The translations under genes and the position numbers were made by a program. Below are positions 20,701 to 27,174 of a DNA stretch of 64,000 nucleotides, piece by piece. How positions within the stretch are numbered: position 1 is the stretch's first letter; each line of letters begins with the position of its first letter. Under the pieces are notes generated by a model. The model saw nothing but the letters and a program-made list of their open reading frames with translations, was not told the DNA's origin and did not search any database. Source of the stretch: Acidimicrobiia bacterium (GTDB lineage Bacteria > Actinomycetota > Acidimicrobiia > Spongiisociales > Spongiisociaceae); the NCBI GenBank assembly GCA_009841105.1, contig VXMM01000036.1, positions 1 to 64,000 on the forward strand, in the 5' to 3' direction.

Positions 20701-20933
20701 TCCCGGGCGGCGCGCACATCGAGCGGCATGTCCCGGCGCTCCCTCTGAGCCAGGACGCGTCCCGGCTCCAAGCGCTCAAGCGGTCCCTTGCTGTCTACCG
20801 GATGGTCTTCGGGCAGCCGAGACAGGACGATCTGATGACGTTTCTGCTCGAGCAGTGCAGCCCCGAGATCCTGAACGAGATCGCGCCCCTATTGCGCATC
20901 GACTTGTCTCCCCGGCAAACAGGACCTTCGTAA
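17703..20933 (+). CDS. SF2 (SNF2/DEAD-like) helicase of the putative defence operon
   Basis: A 1076-residue helicase-like ATPase. Motif I is DEVGLGKT (residues 48-55), motif II is ILDEFQ (about 264), motif III is LLLSATPYRM (about 304), and the second lobe ends with STSVGQEGLDF and LEQREGRVHRYKG (about 900-945). The two lobes are separated by about 580 residues of unrecognised sequence, far more than in a minimal SF2 core. It would translocate on or remodel nucleic acid with the PLD-like nuclease. The ATG overlaps the upstream TGA (ATGA). A 239-bp broken copy of its 5' region lies at 22,294. The 190 bases after the stop hold nothing I can name. Confidence 0.8.
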   Translation: MSPRRAGERPDTNAVLDGLKGFQRDTVEYAFERLYRAEDSTRRFLVADEVGLGKTLVARGVIAKALDHLWEGDHRVEQIDIVYICSNAQIARQNVRRLQIGSGRFVRAARLGLLPQEIHGLKENRVNYLALTPGTSFDLRSSMGRREERVLLYHLLQRVWPDRRKAPMNLLQGYVKNTGYFRWELREFKRRRRIDDDLAEAFKRRLVDEGDDLTREYEDLCRRFRNSRTRIPWPDRSQQISFIGKVRSMLAEVCVTALEPDLVILDEFQRFKHLLDGQDATAKLAKQLFTYSDETSDVRLLLLSATPYRMYTLHHESSEDDHYRDFLRTVEFLDPGLRESGALRGLLDDYRQAMYRIESGTEPLMRIKENIESELRRVMSRTERVRASAESDGMMSEVPSAGLQLTAEDVQDYLALQKIGREVRQPQVLEYWKSAPYLLSFMDDYKLKTEVVAKLDLSPENGLAKLLTEGGRVSLSWEEVEAYARLDPANARLRSLLEWMELAEAWKLLWLPPSLPYYAESGPWKAARRRQFSKRLIFSTWQVVPKAVASVVSYEVECRVFRRFDDSIRNTPDERRRRRPLLRFAYSNERLTGMPVLGMLYPSPSLVELGDPVPVAEGEPTLEDTVARAKAKLEPLLAGLTRPYLDNAREDESWYWAAPILLDLDRHGTSTREWFGRRDLPSQWNGAAEDDDEGSRWVDHVGEAKRLMDEAATGSPDLGRPPADLAEVLATRSVAGPATSALRALTRASGPGTAAALAARDAAARIAWSFRTLFNLPEATYLIRGERPGDDTPYWRQVVDYCAAGNLQAVLDEYVHTLRDLEGLFAADQDEAWGTLAAVVSAALSLRTGAPRVDEVRPGDGSVQIDHHRMRNHFAMRFGAQERDDGKAGAREGQVRQAFNSPFWPFVLASTSVGQEGLDFHAYCHSVMHWNLPSNPVDLEQREGRVHRYKGHAVRKNVAAKHGVDVLGGPSTDIWSALFDVALEQASNEGGLVPYWLFPVPGGAHIERHVPALPLSQDASRLQALKRSLAVYRMVFGQPRQDDLMTFLLEQCSPEILNEIAPLLRIDLSPRQTGPS

Positions 20934-21126
20934 CGCGATCGCGGGATCCACGATCCGGGACATCGGCAGGCGCCGGTTCACCCGTGAACATGAAGGTCAT
21001 CGGTCCGCGTAGGGACGGGCTGGGCGAGGGGGTGATCGGCGTCCCGTGCAGCTCATCAGCACGCCCGCCGCCACATGCCGGGGTACGCCCGGCAATGTTT
21101 TCGCCGGGCCGCGCTGTCTCACTGAT

Positions 21127-21154
21127 AGGCAAGTCGTCACTTGCCTGTTAAGGT
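21127..21154 (+). promoter_or_regulatory. autoregulatory operator and -10 box of the ArsR-VOC fusion gene
   Basis: AGGCAAGT-CGTC-ACTTGCCT (21127-21146) is a perfect 8-bp inverted repeat immediately upstream of a -10-like TAAGGT (21149-21154). GTG 21163 follows the hexamer after exactly eight bases. The site lies in the -35/spacer region of its own gene, the usual place for ArsR-family autorepression. Confidence 0.65.
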
Positions 21155-21162
21155 ACGTGCCG

Positions 21163-22275
21163 GTGGCCGACATCTACAAGGCCCTCGCGGATCGGACGCG
21201 TCGGATCATCCTCGACGAGTTGGCCGAGCGCGATGGCCAAACACTGTTCGAGATTGGAGCACGGCTCGCTTCCAAGCATCAGCTGAGTTCGACCCGCCAG
21301 GCGATCTCTCAGCACCTCGGTGTCCTGGAGAAGGCCGGCCTCGTCAGATCCAGACGTGAAGGCCGCTACAAGTACCACTTTTTCAACCCGGCACCGCTGT
21401 CCGAGATCAACCGGCGATGGCCGAGAAAGGGCCCGAGAGTGAAGATTGCGTTTGCGAGTGTGTACGTCGATGACCAAGTCAAGGCCATGGATTTCTACAC
21501 CAACATCCTGGGGTTCCAAGAACACTCCAACATCCCCATCGGTGACGACTTCTGGATGACAGTCGTCTCGCCCGACGCCCCCGACGGGCCCCAACTCCAG
21601 CTCGACCCGGCCGGCCACGCCGCCGTCACGCCCTACCGCACGGCCTTGGCTGACGATGGAATCCCGCTGGCCCAGTTCGCCGTCGACGACGTCGAAGCCG
21701 AACACCGGCGGCTGACCGAGGCCGGCGTTGCCTTCACGGTGCCCCCGACCGATGTCGGCGAGGTCTGGATGGCCGTGTTGGACGACACCTGCGGCAACCT
21801 CATCCAGCTCGTCTCGCAGAAGCAGCACACCGACGTCTCGCCCACGACGGCGACACGTTATGGCAGGCCGCAGAGCACCCCGGCCATCAGGATCGAACTC
21901 ACCGGCGTATTCGTTCATGACCAGGCGGAAGCTCTGGCGTTCTACACCGACGTGCTCGGATTCCAGAAGCGCCACGACATTCCGCTTGGCCAAGACTCCT
22001 GGCTCACGGTGGTCTCACCCGATGACCCCGACGGGCCCGAGTTGTTGCTCGAGCCATCACATCACCCGGCGGTCAAGCCCTACCGCGACGCCCTGATGGC
22101 CGCCGGCATCCCGTTGGCCCAGTTCGCCGTCGACGACGTCGAGGCCGAACACCAGCGGCTGACCGAGGCCGGTGTCGCCTTCACGGTGCCCCCGACCGAT
22201 GTCGGAGAGGCCTGGATCGCCGTGTTCGACGACACCTGCGGCAACCTCATCCAGATCGTCTCAATCAAGCCCTGA
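21163..22275 (+). CDS. ArsR-family winged-helix regulator fused to two VOC (glyoxalase) domains
   Basis: A 370-residue three-domain protein. Residues 1-86 are an ArsR-type winged helix (ADIYKALADRTRRIILDEL, RQAISQHLGVLEKAGLV, RREGRYKYHF). Residues about 93-220 and 243-370 are two VOC/glyoxalase-bleomycin-resistance domains that are nearly identical in places, for example IPLAQFAVDDVEAEH and AGVAFTVPPTDVGE in both. The duplication is therefore recent. VOC domains bind metal and small ligands, so the protein may be a one-component sensor regulator. ArsR and VOC genes are commonly neighbours; a fusion with two VOC copies is unusual. GTG 21163 is favoured by the leaderless promoter; GTG 21157 is the alternative. 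Confidence 0.8.
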   Translation: MADIYKALADRTRRIILDELAERDGQTLFEIGARLASKHQLSSTRQAISQHLGVLEKAGLVRSRREGRYKYHFFNPAPLSEINRRWPRKGPRVKIAFASVYVDDQVKAMDFYTNILGFQEHSNIPIGDDFWMTVVSPDAPDGPQLQLDPAGHAAVTPYRTALADDGIPLAQFAVDDVEAEHRRLTEAGVAFTVPPTDVGEVWMAVLDDTCGNLIQLVSQKQHTDVSPTTATRYGRPQSTPAIRIELTGVFVHDQAEALAFYTDVLGFQKRHDIPLGQDSWLTVVSPDDPDGPELLLEPSHHPAVKPYRDALMAAGIPLAQFAVDDVEAEHQRLTEAGVAFTVPPTDVGEAWIAVFDDTCGNLIQIVSIKP

Positions 22276-22293
22276 GGACAACCTCCGGTCGCC

Positions 22294-22532
22294 CGCTGTC
22301 CTCGACGGTCTCAAGGGATTCCAGCGTGACACCGTCGGTACGCATTCGAGCGGCTCTACCAGGCGGAGGACTCGACCCGCCGTTTCCTGGTGGCCGACGA
22401 GGTGAACCTCGGAAAGACACTGGTGGCGCGCGGGGTGATAACTAAGGCGCTCGACCACCTGTGGGAGGAGCCCGGCAGTGTCGAGCAGATCGACATCGTC
22501 TATATCTGCTCCAACGCACAGATTGCCCGGCA
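22294..22532 (+). pseudogene. truncated, frameshifted copy of the defence helicase 5' region
   Basis: These 239 bases align without gaps, except for one missing base, to 17,741-17,980 of the intact helicase gene (Leu-Asp-Gly-Leu-Lys through Ala-Arg-Gln). A single-base deletion after GACACCGTCG shifts the frame, and the Walker A glycine codon is changed (VNLGKT instead of VGLGKT). The similarity stops abruptly where the ridA fragment begins. It is a decayed relic of a second copy of the operon or of a rearrangement. Confidence 0.85.
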
Positions 22533-22655
22533 GATATGCCCGTCCGGCCCGCTTGATGAGGTACCGGCCACCTCGATGATGCTCCCGACCCGTACCGCTC
22601 TCGAGTACCCCACCTTGGACCACTTCCTGTTGGACGGTACCGACGTTCTCTTCAT
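22533..22655 (-). pseudogene. 5' fragment of a RidA-family gene, cut by the island junction
   Basis: On the minus strand an ATG at 22655 with GAGGAAG six bases upstream opens about 41 codons. They read like the N terminus of a RidA (enamine/imine deaminase) protein: KWSKVGYSRAVRVG, then IIEVAGTSSSGPDGHI, the usual GYSRAVRVG…VSGTT…DGxI pattern. The frame then runs into the helicase relic. The gene lies downstream of the D-serine-dehydratase-like gene in the same direction. RidA proteins quench the 2-aminoacrylate made by such enzymes, so it was probably the last gene of that operon. Confidence 0.75.
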
Positions 22656-22754
22656 AGCAACTTCCTCAGACGGATGATTCCCGGAGTCTCGCAGTCCTCG
22701 CCCCCGTAGGGCACGTCGCCTCGATCAACCGCATAGTCGGCAACTGCTCCCGCT

Positions 22755-24032
22755 TCAGAACAGGGTCCGCGCCACCGAGACAACCCGGTAGTCACCCTCC
22801 ACGATCGGGATCGCCCTCCACTTGTCGAAGGTGGTGCATGGATGCGAGATACCGAGTCCCACCAGATCGCCCACGGCCAGCGGCGTCTCTTCTTCCACGT
22901 CTATGAAGGCGTGCTGGTCGTTGAGGGCCACCGTCCGCATCGGTGGCGCCGCCTCGACCGCCGACCCGTCCCTCCGGCGCACCTTCTTGACGACCGGCAA
23001 CATTGCGTCGAACGAGACGTCGCGCCGGCCTACGCCCACGATCGCCCTGGTCGGTTCCGGCCGCGACAGGACCGTCCCCCACACTTCGATGGCAGGGATC
23101 AGGTGCTCGGGATAACCCGTCCTGCCTGTCTCTCCCAAACGAGAAGTGCCATGCAGCCAGCCGTCGTCGTGGGTCAGGTAGCAGCCGCTGCGGATCACCA
23201 CCCGGTGGGGCCGGCCCAGGTCGGCACGGGAGAACCGTGCTACCACCCGGTCGAAGTAGGCGCTCCCGCCGGCGGTGAGGATCGGTTCGGCGGTGGGATC
23301 GAACCAGCCGCGCCCGGCAACCTCGCAGGCCAGATCCACGATCTGATCGAGGAACGCGTCGACCACCTTTATGGCGCTGCGGTCACCCCGGGCGCCCAGG
23401 AGGCCTTCGAACCCGGCGACTCCCGTCAGCGAGAGATGCGCGGAGGAGGCTGCGGCGCCGGCAACCGTCAAGCCCTCCTCAGTGGTTCTCACGCCCGCCC
23501 GTTTTCCGGGAATTCCAACCTCCACCAGGACCGGGAAGGGCCGGTCGGGTTGCAGCCGGCCCAGGACCTGGTCGAAGACGGCCACACCGTCGAGCGAGTC
23601 GACGTAGCACGTGACGTCGAAGCCGTCTCTCCGGGCTCCGGCCAGCCATTCGATCTCGCCGGGGGACACCACCTCATTGGCGATCAGCACCCTGGGAACG
23701 CCGCAATCGCGCATGACCATGGCCTGCCAGGTCGTGGCGGCGGTGATCGCCCAGACCCCGTCGTCCATCTGCATCCGGAACAGTTCGGGAGACATCGTGG
23801 TCTTGCCGTGGGGAGCATGGTCCACCCCGTTCCGCAGGCAAAACGCTCGCATAGTCGCACGGTTGTGGTCGAGCGCGGAGCGCAGGAGCACCGCTATCGG
23901 ATAGGCGACATCGTTGTCGAAGATCGACCATCCGGTCCTGCCCTCGGCTCGGAGCGGAAACCCCTTCGGGCGGGGAGCATCATCGTCGTGGACTGGCACC
24001 AACCCGGCGCCTTTCGCTGACCTAGAACACAT
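22755..24032 (-). CDS. PLP-dependent D-serine dehydratase/D-threonine aldolase-like enzyme
   Basis: A 425-residue alanine-racemase-fold enzyme of the DSD1/D-threonine aldolase group. The PLP Lys lies in DHAPHGKTTMSPE (about residue 76). The C-terminal metal site HxC is present in GISHPCTTFDKWR, as in zinc-dependent D-serine dehydratases. It may act on a D-hydroxy amino acid or a related amino compound; the exact substrate is not deducible. The ATG at 24032 overlaps the upstream gene's end by 11 bases. A TTG (24002) or GTG (23999) with GAAAGG upstream are alternative starts. A truncated ridA follows, consistent with a 2-aminoacrylate-type product. Confidence 0.8.
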   Translation of the reverse strand: MCSRSAKGAGLVPVHDDDAPRPKGFPLRAEGRTGWSIFDNDVAYPIAVLLRSALDHNRATMRAFCLRNGVDHAPHGKTTMSPELFRMQMDDGVWAITAATTWQAMVMRDCGVPRVLIANEVVSPGEIEWLAGARRDGFDVTCYVDSLDGVAVFDQVLGRLQPDRPFPVLVEVGIPGKRAGVRTTEEGLTVAGAAASSAHLSLTGVAGFEGLLGARGDRSAIKVVDAFLDQIVDLACEVAGRGWFDPTAEPILTAGGSAYFDRVVARFSRADLGRPHRVVIRSGCYLTHDDGWLHGTSRLGETGRTGYPEHLIPAIEVWGTVLSRPEPTRAIVGVGRRDVSFDAMLPVVKKVRRRDGSAVEAAPPMRTVALNDQHAFIDVEEETPLAVGDLVGLGISHPCTTFDKWRAIPIVEGDYRVVSVARTLF

Positions 24033-24984
24033 CGCCGTCGCGTGCCGAATGCACGGGTCCCGAATAGTGGCGCTTGAATTCCTTCATCAATGCGTCGGGT
24101 TCATACGGGTCTGTGTAGTTTCGCTCGTGCATCGTCACGAGCTGCTTGACGTTCATTTCGGTTGCAAACTCCGCCAGCTCCCTAGGACGAATGTGATACG
24201 ACCAGATCGTTCTTGCCTTTTCTTCGACAGTCGCGCCGCCCCAGTTAGCGTTCGCAATCATGTCCTCGGTGGATAGCTCGCAGAAGAATAGATCTGCATC
24301 CCGGGCTGCCTTGTCAAGCTGACCCTCTACTCGGCCATCTCCGGACCATGCAATCACTCGATCCCGGGATGTGAAGCGATAGGCAAAGTTCTGTTTGAAA
24401 CTGCCGTGCTTGTGGTGAAATGCTTCGATCTTCACATTTCCGTCTTCGTAGACTGTGCCCGAATCTTTGATCTCATGTGTAATCGTCCTGTGCGCATCCA
24501 CATTCCTTTGCGGTGCCCCAGGACCAAACCTCCGTTCCTGCAAGTCTCCCTGATAGGCCTCTTCCAAATGCTCCATCAAGTTCCGTGTGCCGACTGGCCC
24601 GTAGACCTCCAGCGGAACTTCTCGCCCATAGGCCCAGGGCATGAGCCACACAGCCGGTAGCCCGATGGTGTGGTCGGAATGCAGGTGGGTCAGGAAGAGC
24701 CGGGTAAGCCTGTATGGGGCAAGGTGTTCGGCGATCAGATCAGGATGGGAAGCCGCAGCCCAGGCAAGGCCGCGCCAGATCCCTTCACCGGCATCTATCA
24801 AGAAAGTCGAGTCGTTGACGATGACCGCCGCGCTAGGACCGTGCCGATGCGGGTTCGGTGTTACTCCTCCGGAACCCAGCACGACTGCAAGTGTCGTCGC
24901 CCCGTCAGGCGCCAGGTTGCGGGGTGCTCCGGGCGCAAAGCGAATCTCACTGAGCAGCCATGGAGTTCCTCGTGTCGGAGTCAT
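24022..24984 (-). CDS. metallo-beta-lactamase-fold hydrolase (RNase Z/arylsulfatase-like)
   Basis: A 320-residue MBL-fold protein with the dinuclear-metal motif LTHLHSDHTIGLPAVW (HxHxDH), an earlier GSGGVTPNPHRHGPSAAVIV strand, SGDGR and a C-terminal VTMHERNY region. It belongs to the RNase Z-like/ordinary hydrolase branch and is probably a small-molecule esterase, phosphodiesterase or sulfatase rather than a tRNA nuclease, given its catabolic neighbours. A 100-bp degenerate copy of part of this gene lies at 31,915-32,016, upstream of the operon's first gene. A different MBL pseudogene follows at 32.1 kb. Confidence 0.8.
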   Translation of the reverse strand: MTPTRGTPWLLSEIRFAPGAPRNLAPDGATTLAVVLGSGGVTPNPHRHGPSAAVIVNDSTFLIDAGEGIWRGLAWAAASHPDLIAEHLAPYRLTRLFLTHLHSDHTIGLPAVWLMPWAYGREVPLEVYGPVGTRNLMEHLEEAYQGDLQERRFGPGAPQRNVDAHRTITHEIKDSGTVYEDGNVKIEAFHHKHGSFKQNFAYRFTSRDRVIAWSGDGRVEGQLDKAARDADLFFCELSTEDMIANANWGGATVEEKARTIWSYHIRPRELAEFATEMNVKQLVTMHERNYTDPYEPDALMKEFKRHYSGPVHSARDGDVF

Positions 24985-25038
24985 GTCGGCCTCCCCGAGT
25001 CAACTCGTGACCGGCTTCGGACTCCCTTGTGCGAACGG

Positions 25039-26379
25039 TCATCCATTCGCTAGCTCGGCCCTCGCCAGAACCCGCTCCACAGAATCGTTCGCACGGGCGC
25101 GGATCTCCATCGGATCGAGCTCCGTGAACTCGCCCCCACGAACGAGGACCTTTCCGTCGATGATCACGCTATCGACATCAGACGCTCTGTGCTCGTACAC
25201 CACTTGCGCGATCGGGTCAACACCGGCATGGGGTTGGGCGTGGAGCCCATCGCGGCGGATCACGATCAAATCGGCCCGCTTTCCGGGCTCGAGCGAGCCG
25301 ATCTCGTCTTCCAATCCGAGCGCCCTCGCTCCCCCCAGAGTGGCCATCTCCAGCACGGACATCGCCGGCATACCACGAGGGCCGATCCGGGGCTTGTGCA
25401 TGAGCGAAGCCAGACGCATCTCCTGGAACATATCCAGGTTGTTGTTGCAGGGGGCACCATCCGCGCCGAGGCCCACGACGATGCCTCTCTCGAGGAACTC
25501 CGGCACCGGTGCGAACCCGGAGGCGAGCTTCATGTTGCAGGACGGACAATGGGCCACCTTGGTCCCGGTCTCCGCCAGGATCTCGATCTCGGGTTCGGTC
25601 ACCCAAATGCAGTGCGCGGCGACCAATCGCGGGCCCGTCGCACCCAGGCGATGCAGATACTCGATATCGGTCGTGCTATCGATCGCGAGTCGCTCGGTCT
25701 GCGTTTCGTTTTCGGCGGCGTGCGTGTGGATGACCGTATCGTGTTCGCCGGCCAGCGCGACTATGTCCGCCCATAGACCCTCGGTGCAATTGCGTGAACC
25801 ACGGGGGCAGAACGCGACCTGCAGCCGGCCGTCTCCCTTGCCATGAAACTCTTCTACAAGCTCGAGGCTCGCCTCGAGCGAGGCCTTGGTCTCCTCCCCG
25901 ACCATCTCGGTTCCAGGCTCCCAGCGGTCCATCATCGCTTTGCCGCTGACCGCCCGGAAGCCGGTTTCGAGCACAGCCCGGAACGCCTCTTCGGTGTGAC
26001 GGACGGTTTCCATCGTGAGGGCGCAGGTTGTCCCGCCGCGAATCAACTCGGCTATGCCCAGGCGCGCTGAGTCGTATATGGATTGCTCATCGTGGGCCTG
26101 CTCGAGCGGCCAGATACGCAGACGAAGCCAATCGATCACGTCCATATCGTCCGCCATCCCACGAAAGAGGGTCTGGCACAAATGGACGTGAGTTTGAACG
26201 AACCCGGGTACTACCAGGCAATCGGTCGCGTCGATCACCGTGTCGGCCCTCGTCCGGGCGGAAGGGATCTCGAGGATACGCCCATCCTCGATGTAGACGC
26301 TCCCACCCAGGATCTGGCGATCGGCGTTCATCGTGATGAGCACCCCGTTGCGGATTAGGACCGAAGAAGTGGTCTTCAT
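25039..26379 (-). CDS. Atz/Trz-type amidohydrolase (MTA/SAH or adenosine deaminase-like)
   Basis: A 446-residue cyclic amidohydrolase with all metal and catalytic positions of the MTA/SAH-deaminase/chlorohydrolase branch: HxH in FVQTHVHLCQT, HTHAAENE (ligand His and catalytic Glu), the ligand His in VAAHCIWV and the Asp in GLGADGAPCNNN. Likely reactions are deamination of adenosine, 5'-methylthioadenosine, S-adenosylhomocysteine or another N-heterocycle. Its start overlaps the stop of the nucleoside phosphorylase gene by 4 bp (ATGA), which fits a pathway of deamination plus phosphorolysis. Confidence 0.85.
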   Translation of the reverse strand: MKTTSSVLIRNGVLITMNADRQILGGSVYIEDGRILEIPSARTRADTVIDATDCLVVPGFVQTHVHLCQTLFRGMADDMDVIDWLRLRIWPLEQAHDEQSIYDSARLGIAELIRGGTTCALTMETVRHTEEAFRAVLETGFRAVSGKAMMDRWEPGTEMVGEETKASLEASLELVEEFHGKGDGRLQVAFCPRGSRNCTEGLWADIVALAGEHDTVIHTHAAENETQTERLAIDSTTDIEYLHRLGATGPRLVAAHCIWVTEPEIEILAETGTKVAHCPSCNMKLASGFAPVPEFLERGIVVGLGADGAPCNNNLDMFQEMRLASLMHKPRIGPRGMPAMSVLEMATLGGARALGLEDEIGSLEPGKRADLIVIRRDGLHAQPHAGVDPIAQVVYEHRASDVDSVIIDGKVLVRGGEFTELDPMEIRARANDSVERVLARAELANG

Positions 26380-27164
26380 CTCTGCTCGGAAGCGGCATGC
26401 AGGCGCTCGACAGCACCCAGGGCGGTAGCGATCGCCGCGTCGATCCCCGCCGTGTATTCCTCCAATTGCTGACCCTGGTAGGTGCTCTTCTGGCCTGTTA
26501 CCAGGTTGGAGCCGGGTACGAGAATGGAGCCACTGCGCACGCCGCGGACCATGGCCACGGTGAAGAGCGCCGAGCTCTCCATCTCAAAGACGAGAACGCG
26601 CAGGTCCCGCCATTGGTCGATGATCTCGACTTTGCGCTCCCCCTCGTAGAACGAATCGGTACTTCGCACCAGCCCCAGATGGTAAGGCGTACCTTCCGCC
26701 TCCGCGGTGGCCCGGAGGGCGGCGACCACGTCGGGATCAGCGATCGCGGGATAGATGGCGGGCGCGTAGGTGTGGCTCACGCCCTCATCTCGGACGCCGG
26801 CGGTGCCGATGACCACATCACCGATCGGAATGTCCTCTGCGATGCTCGCACAGCTGCCGACTCGGATGAAGACCCTCCCCCCGGCCAACGCCAACTCTTC
26901 GATGGCAATCGCGACGGAAGGGGCGCCGACTCCGCTCGATGCCAGCGTCACCGGCGTACCTCGATAGGAACCGGTGTAGGCGACGTAGCCGCGCTCCCTG
27001 CCAACCGCGTCCGCCCTGTCCAGCCAGGTCTTTATCTTCTCGACGCGACCGGGGTCGCCTGAGAGCAGGACATATGGAGCAACGTCCCCGCCGCCCTTCA
27101 CGCCCATGTGCGGCAGCGAACCGTCCGGCAGCCGCAAGAAACGCTCCGTCAGATAGTCTCCCAT
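26376..27164 (-). CDS. nucleoside phosphorylase (uridine/purine phosphorylase family)
   Basis: A 262-residue PNP/UDP-family phosphorylase that would cleave a nucleoside with phosphate to a base and (deoxy)ribose 1-phosphate. Motifs: LLSGDPGRVEKI (phosphate-binding Gly-Asp-Pro-Gly-Arg), IRVGSCASIAEDIPIGDVV, and FEMESSALFTVA with the ribose-binding Glu-Met-Glu. The sequence alone does not tell uridine from purine specificity. It sits between two amidohydrolases (10-bp gap and 4-bp overlap), strongly suggesting nucleoside catabolism as the operon's theme. Confidence 0.85.
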   Translation of the reverse strand: MGDYLTERFLRLPDGSLPHMGVKGGGDVAPYVLLSGDPGRVEKIKTWLDRADAVGRERGYVAYTGSYRGTPVTLASSGVGAPSVAIAIEELALAGGRVFIRVGSCASIAEDIPIGDVVIGTAGVRDEGVSHTYAPAIYPAIADPDVVAALRATAEAEGTPYHLGLVRSTDSFYEGERKVEIIDQWRDLRVLVFEMESSALFTVAMVRGVRSGSILVPGSNLVTGQKSTYQGQQLEEYTAGIDAAIATALGAVERLHAASEQR

Positions 27165-27174
27165 GTCTTCCTCC

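Noticed and set aside
14470-22700. Classical integrative element with integrase and att repeats at the tRNA-Leu
   Set aside because: I found no integrase gene and no second copy of the tRNA 3' end in the window, so only an accessory island is claimed.
22842-24020. A 392-codon plus-strand frame
   Set aside because: Antisense to the D-serine-dehydratase-like gene; no motif or ribosome-binding site supports it.
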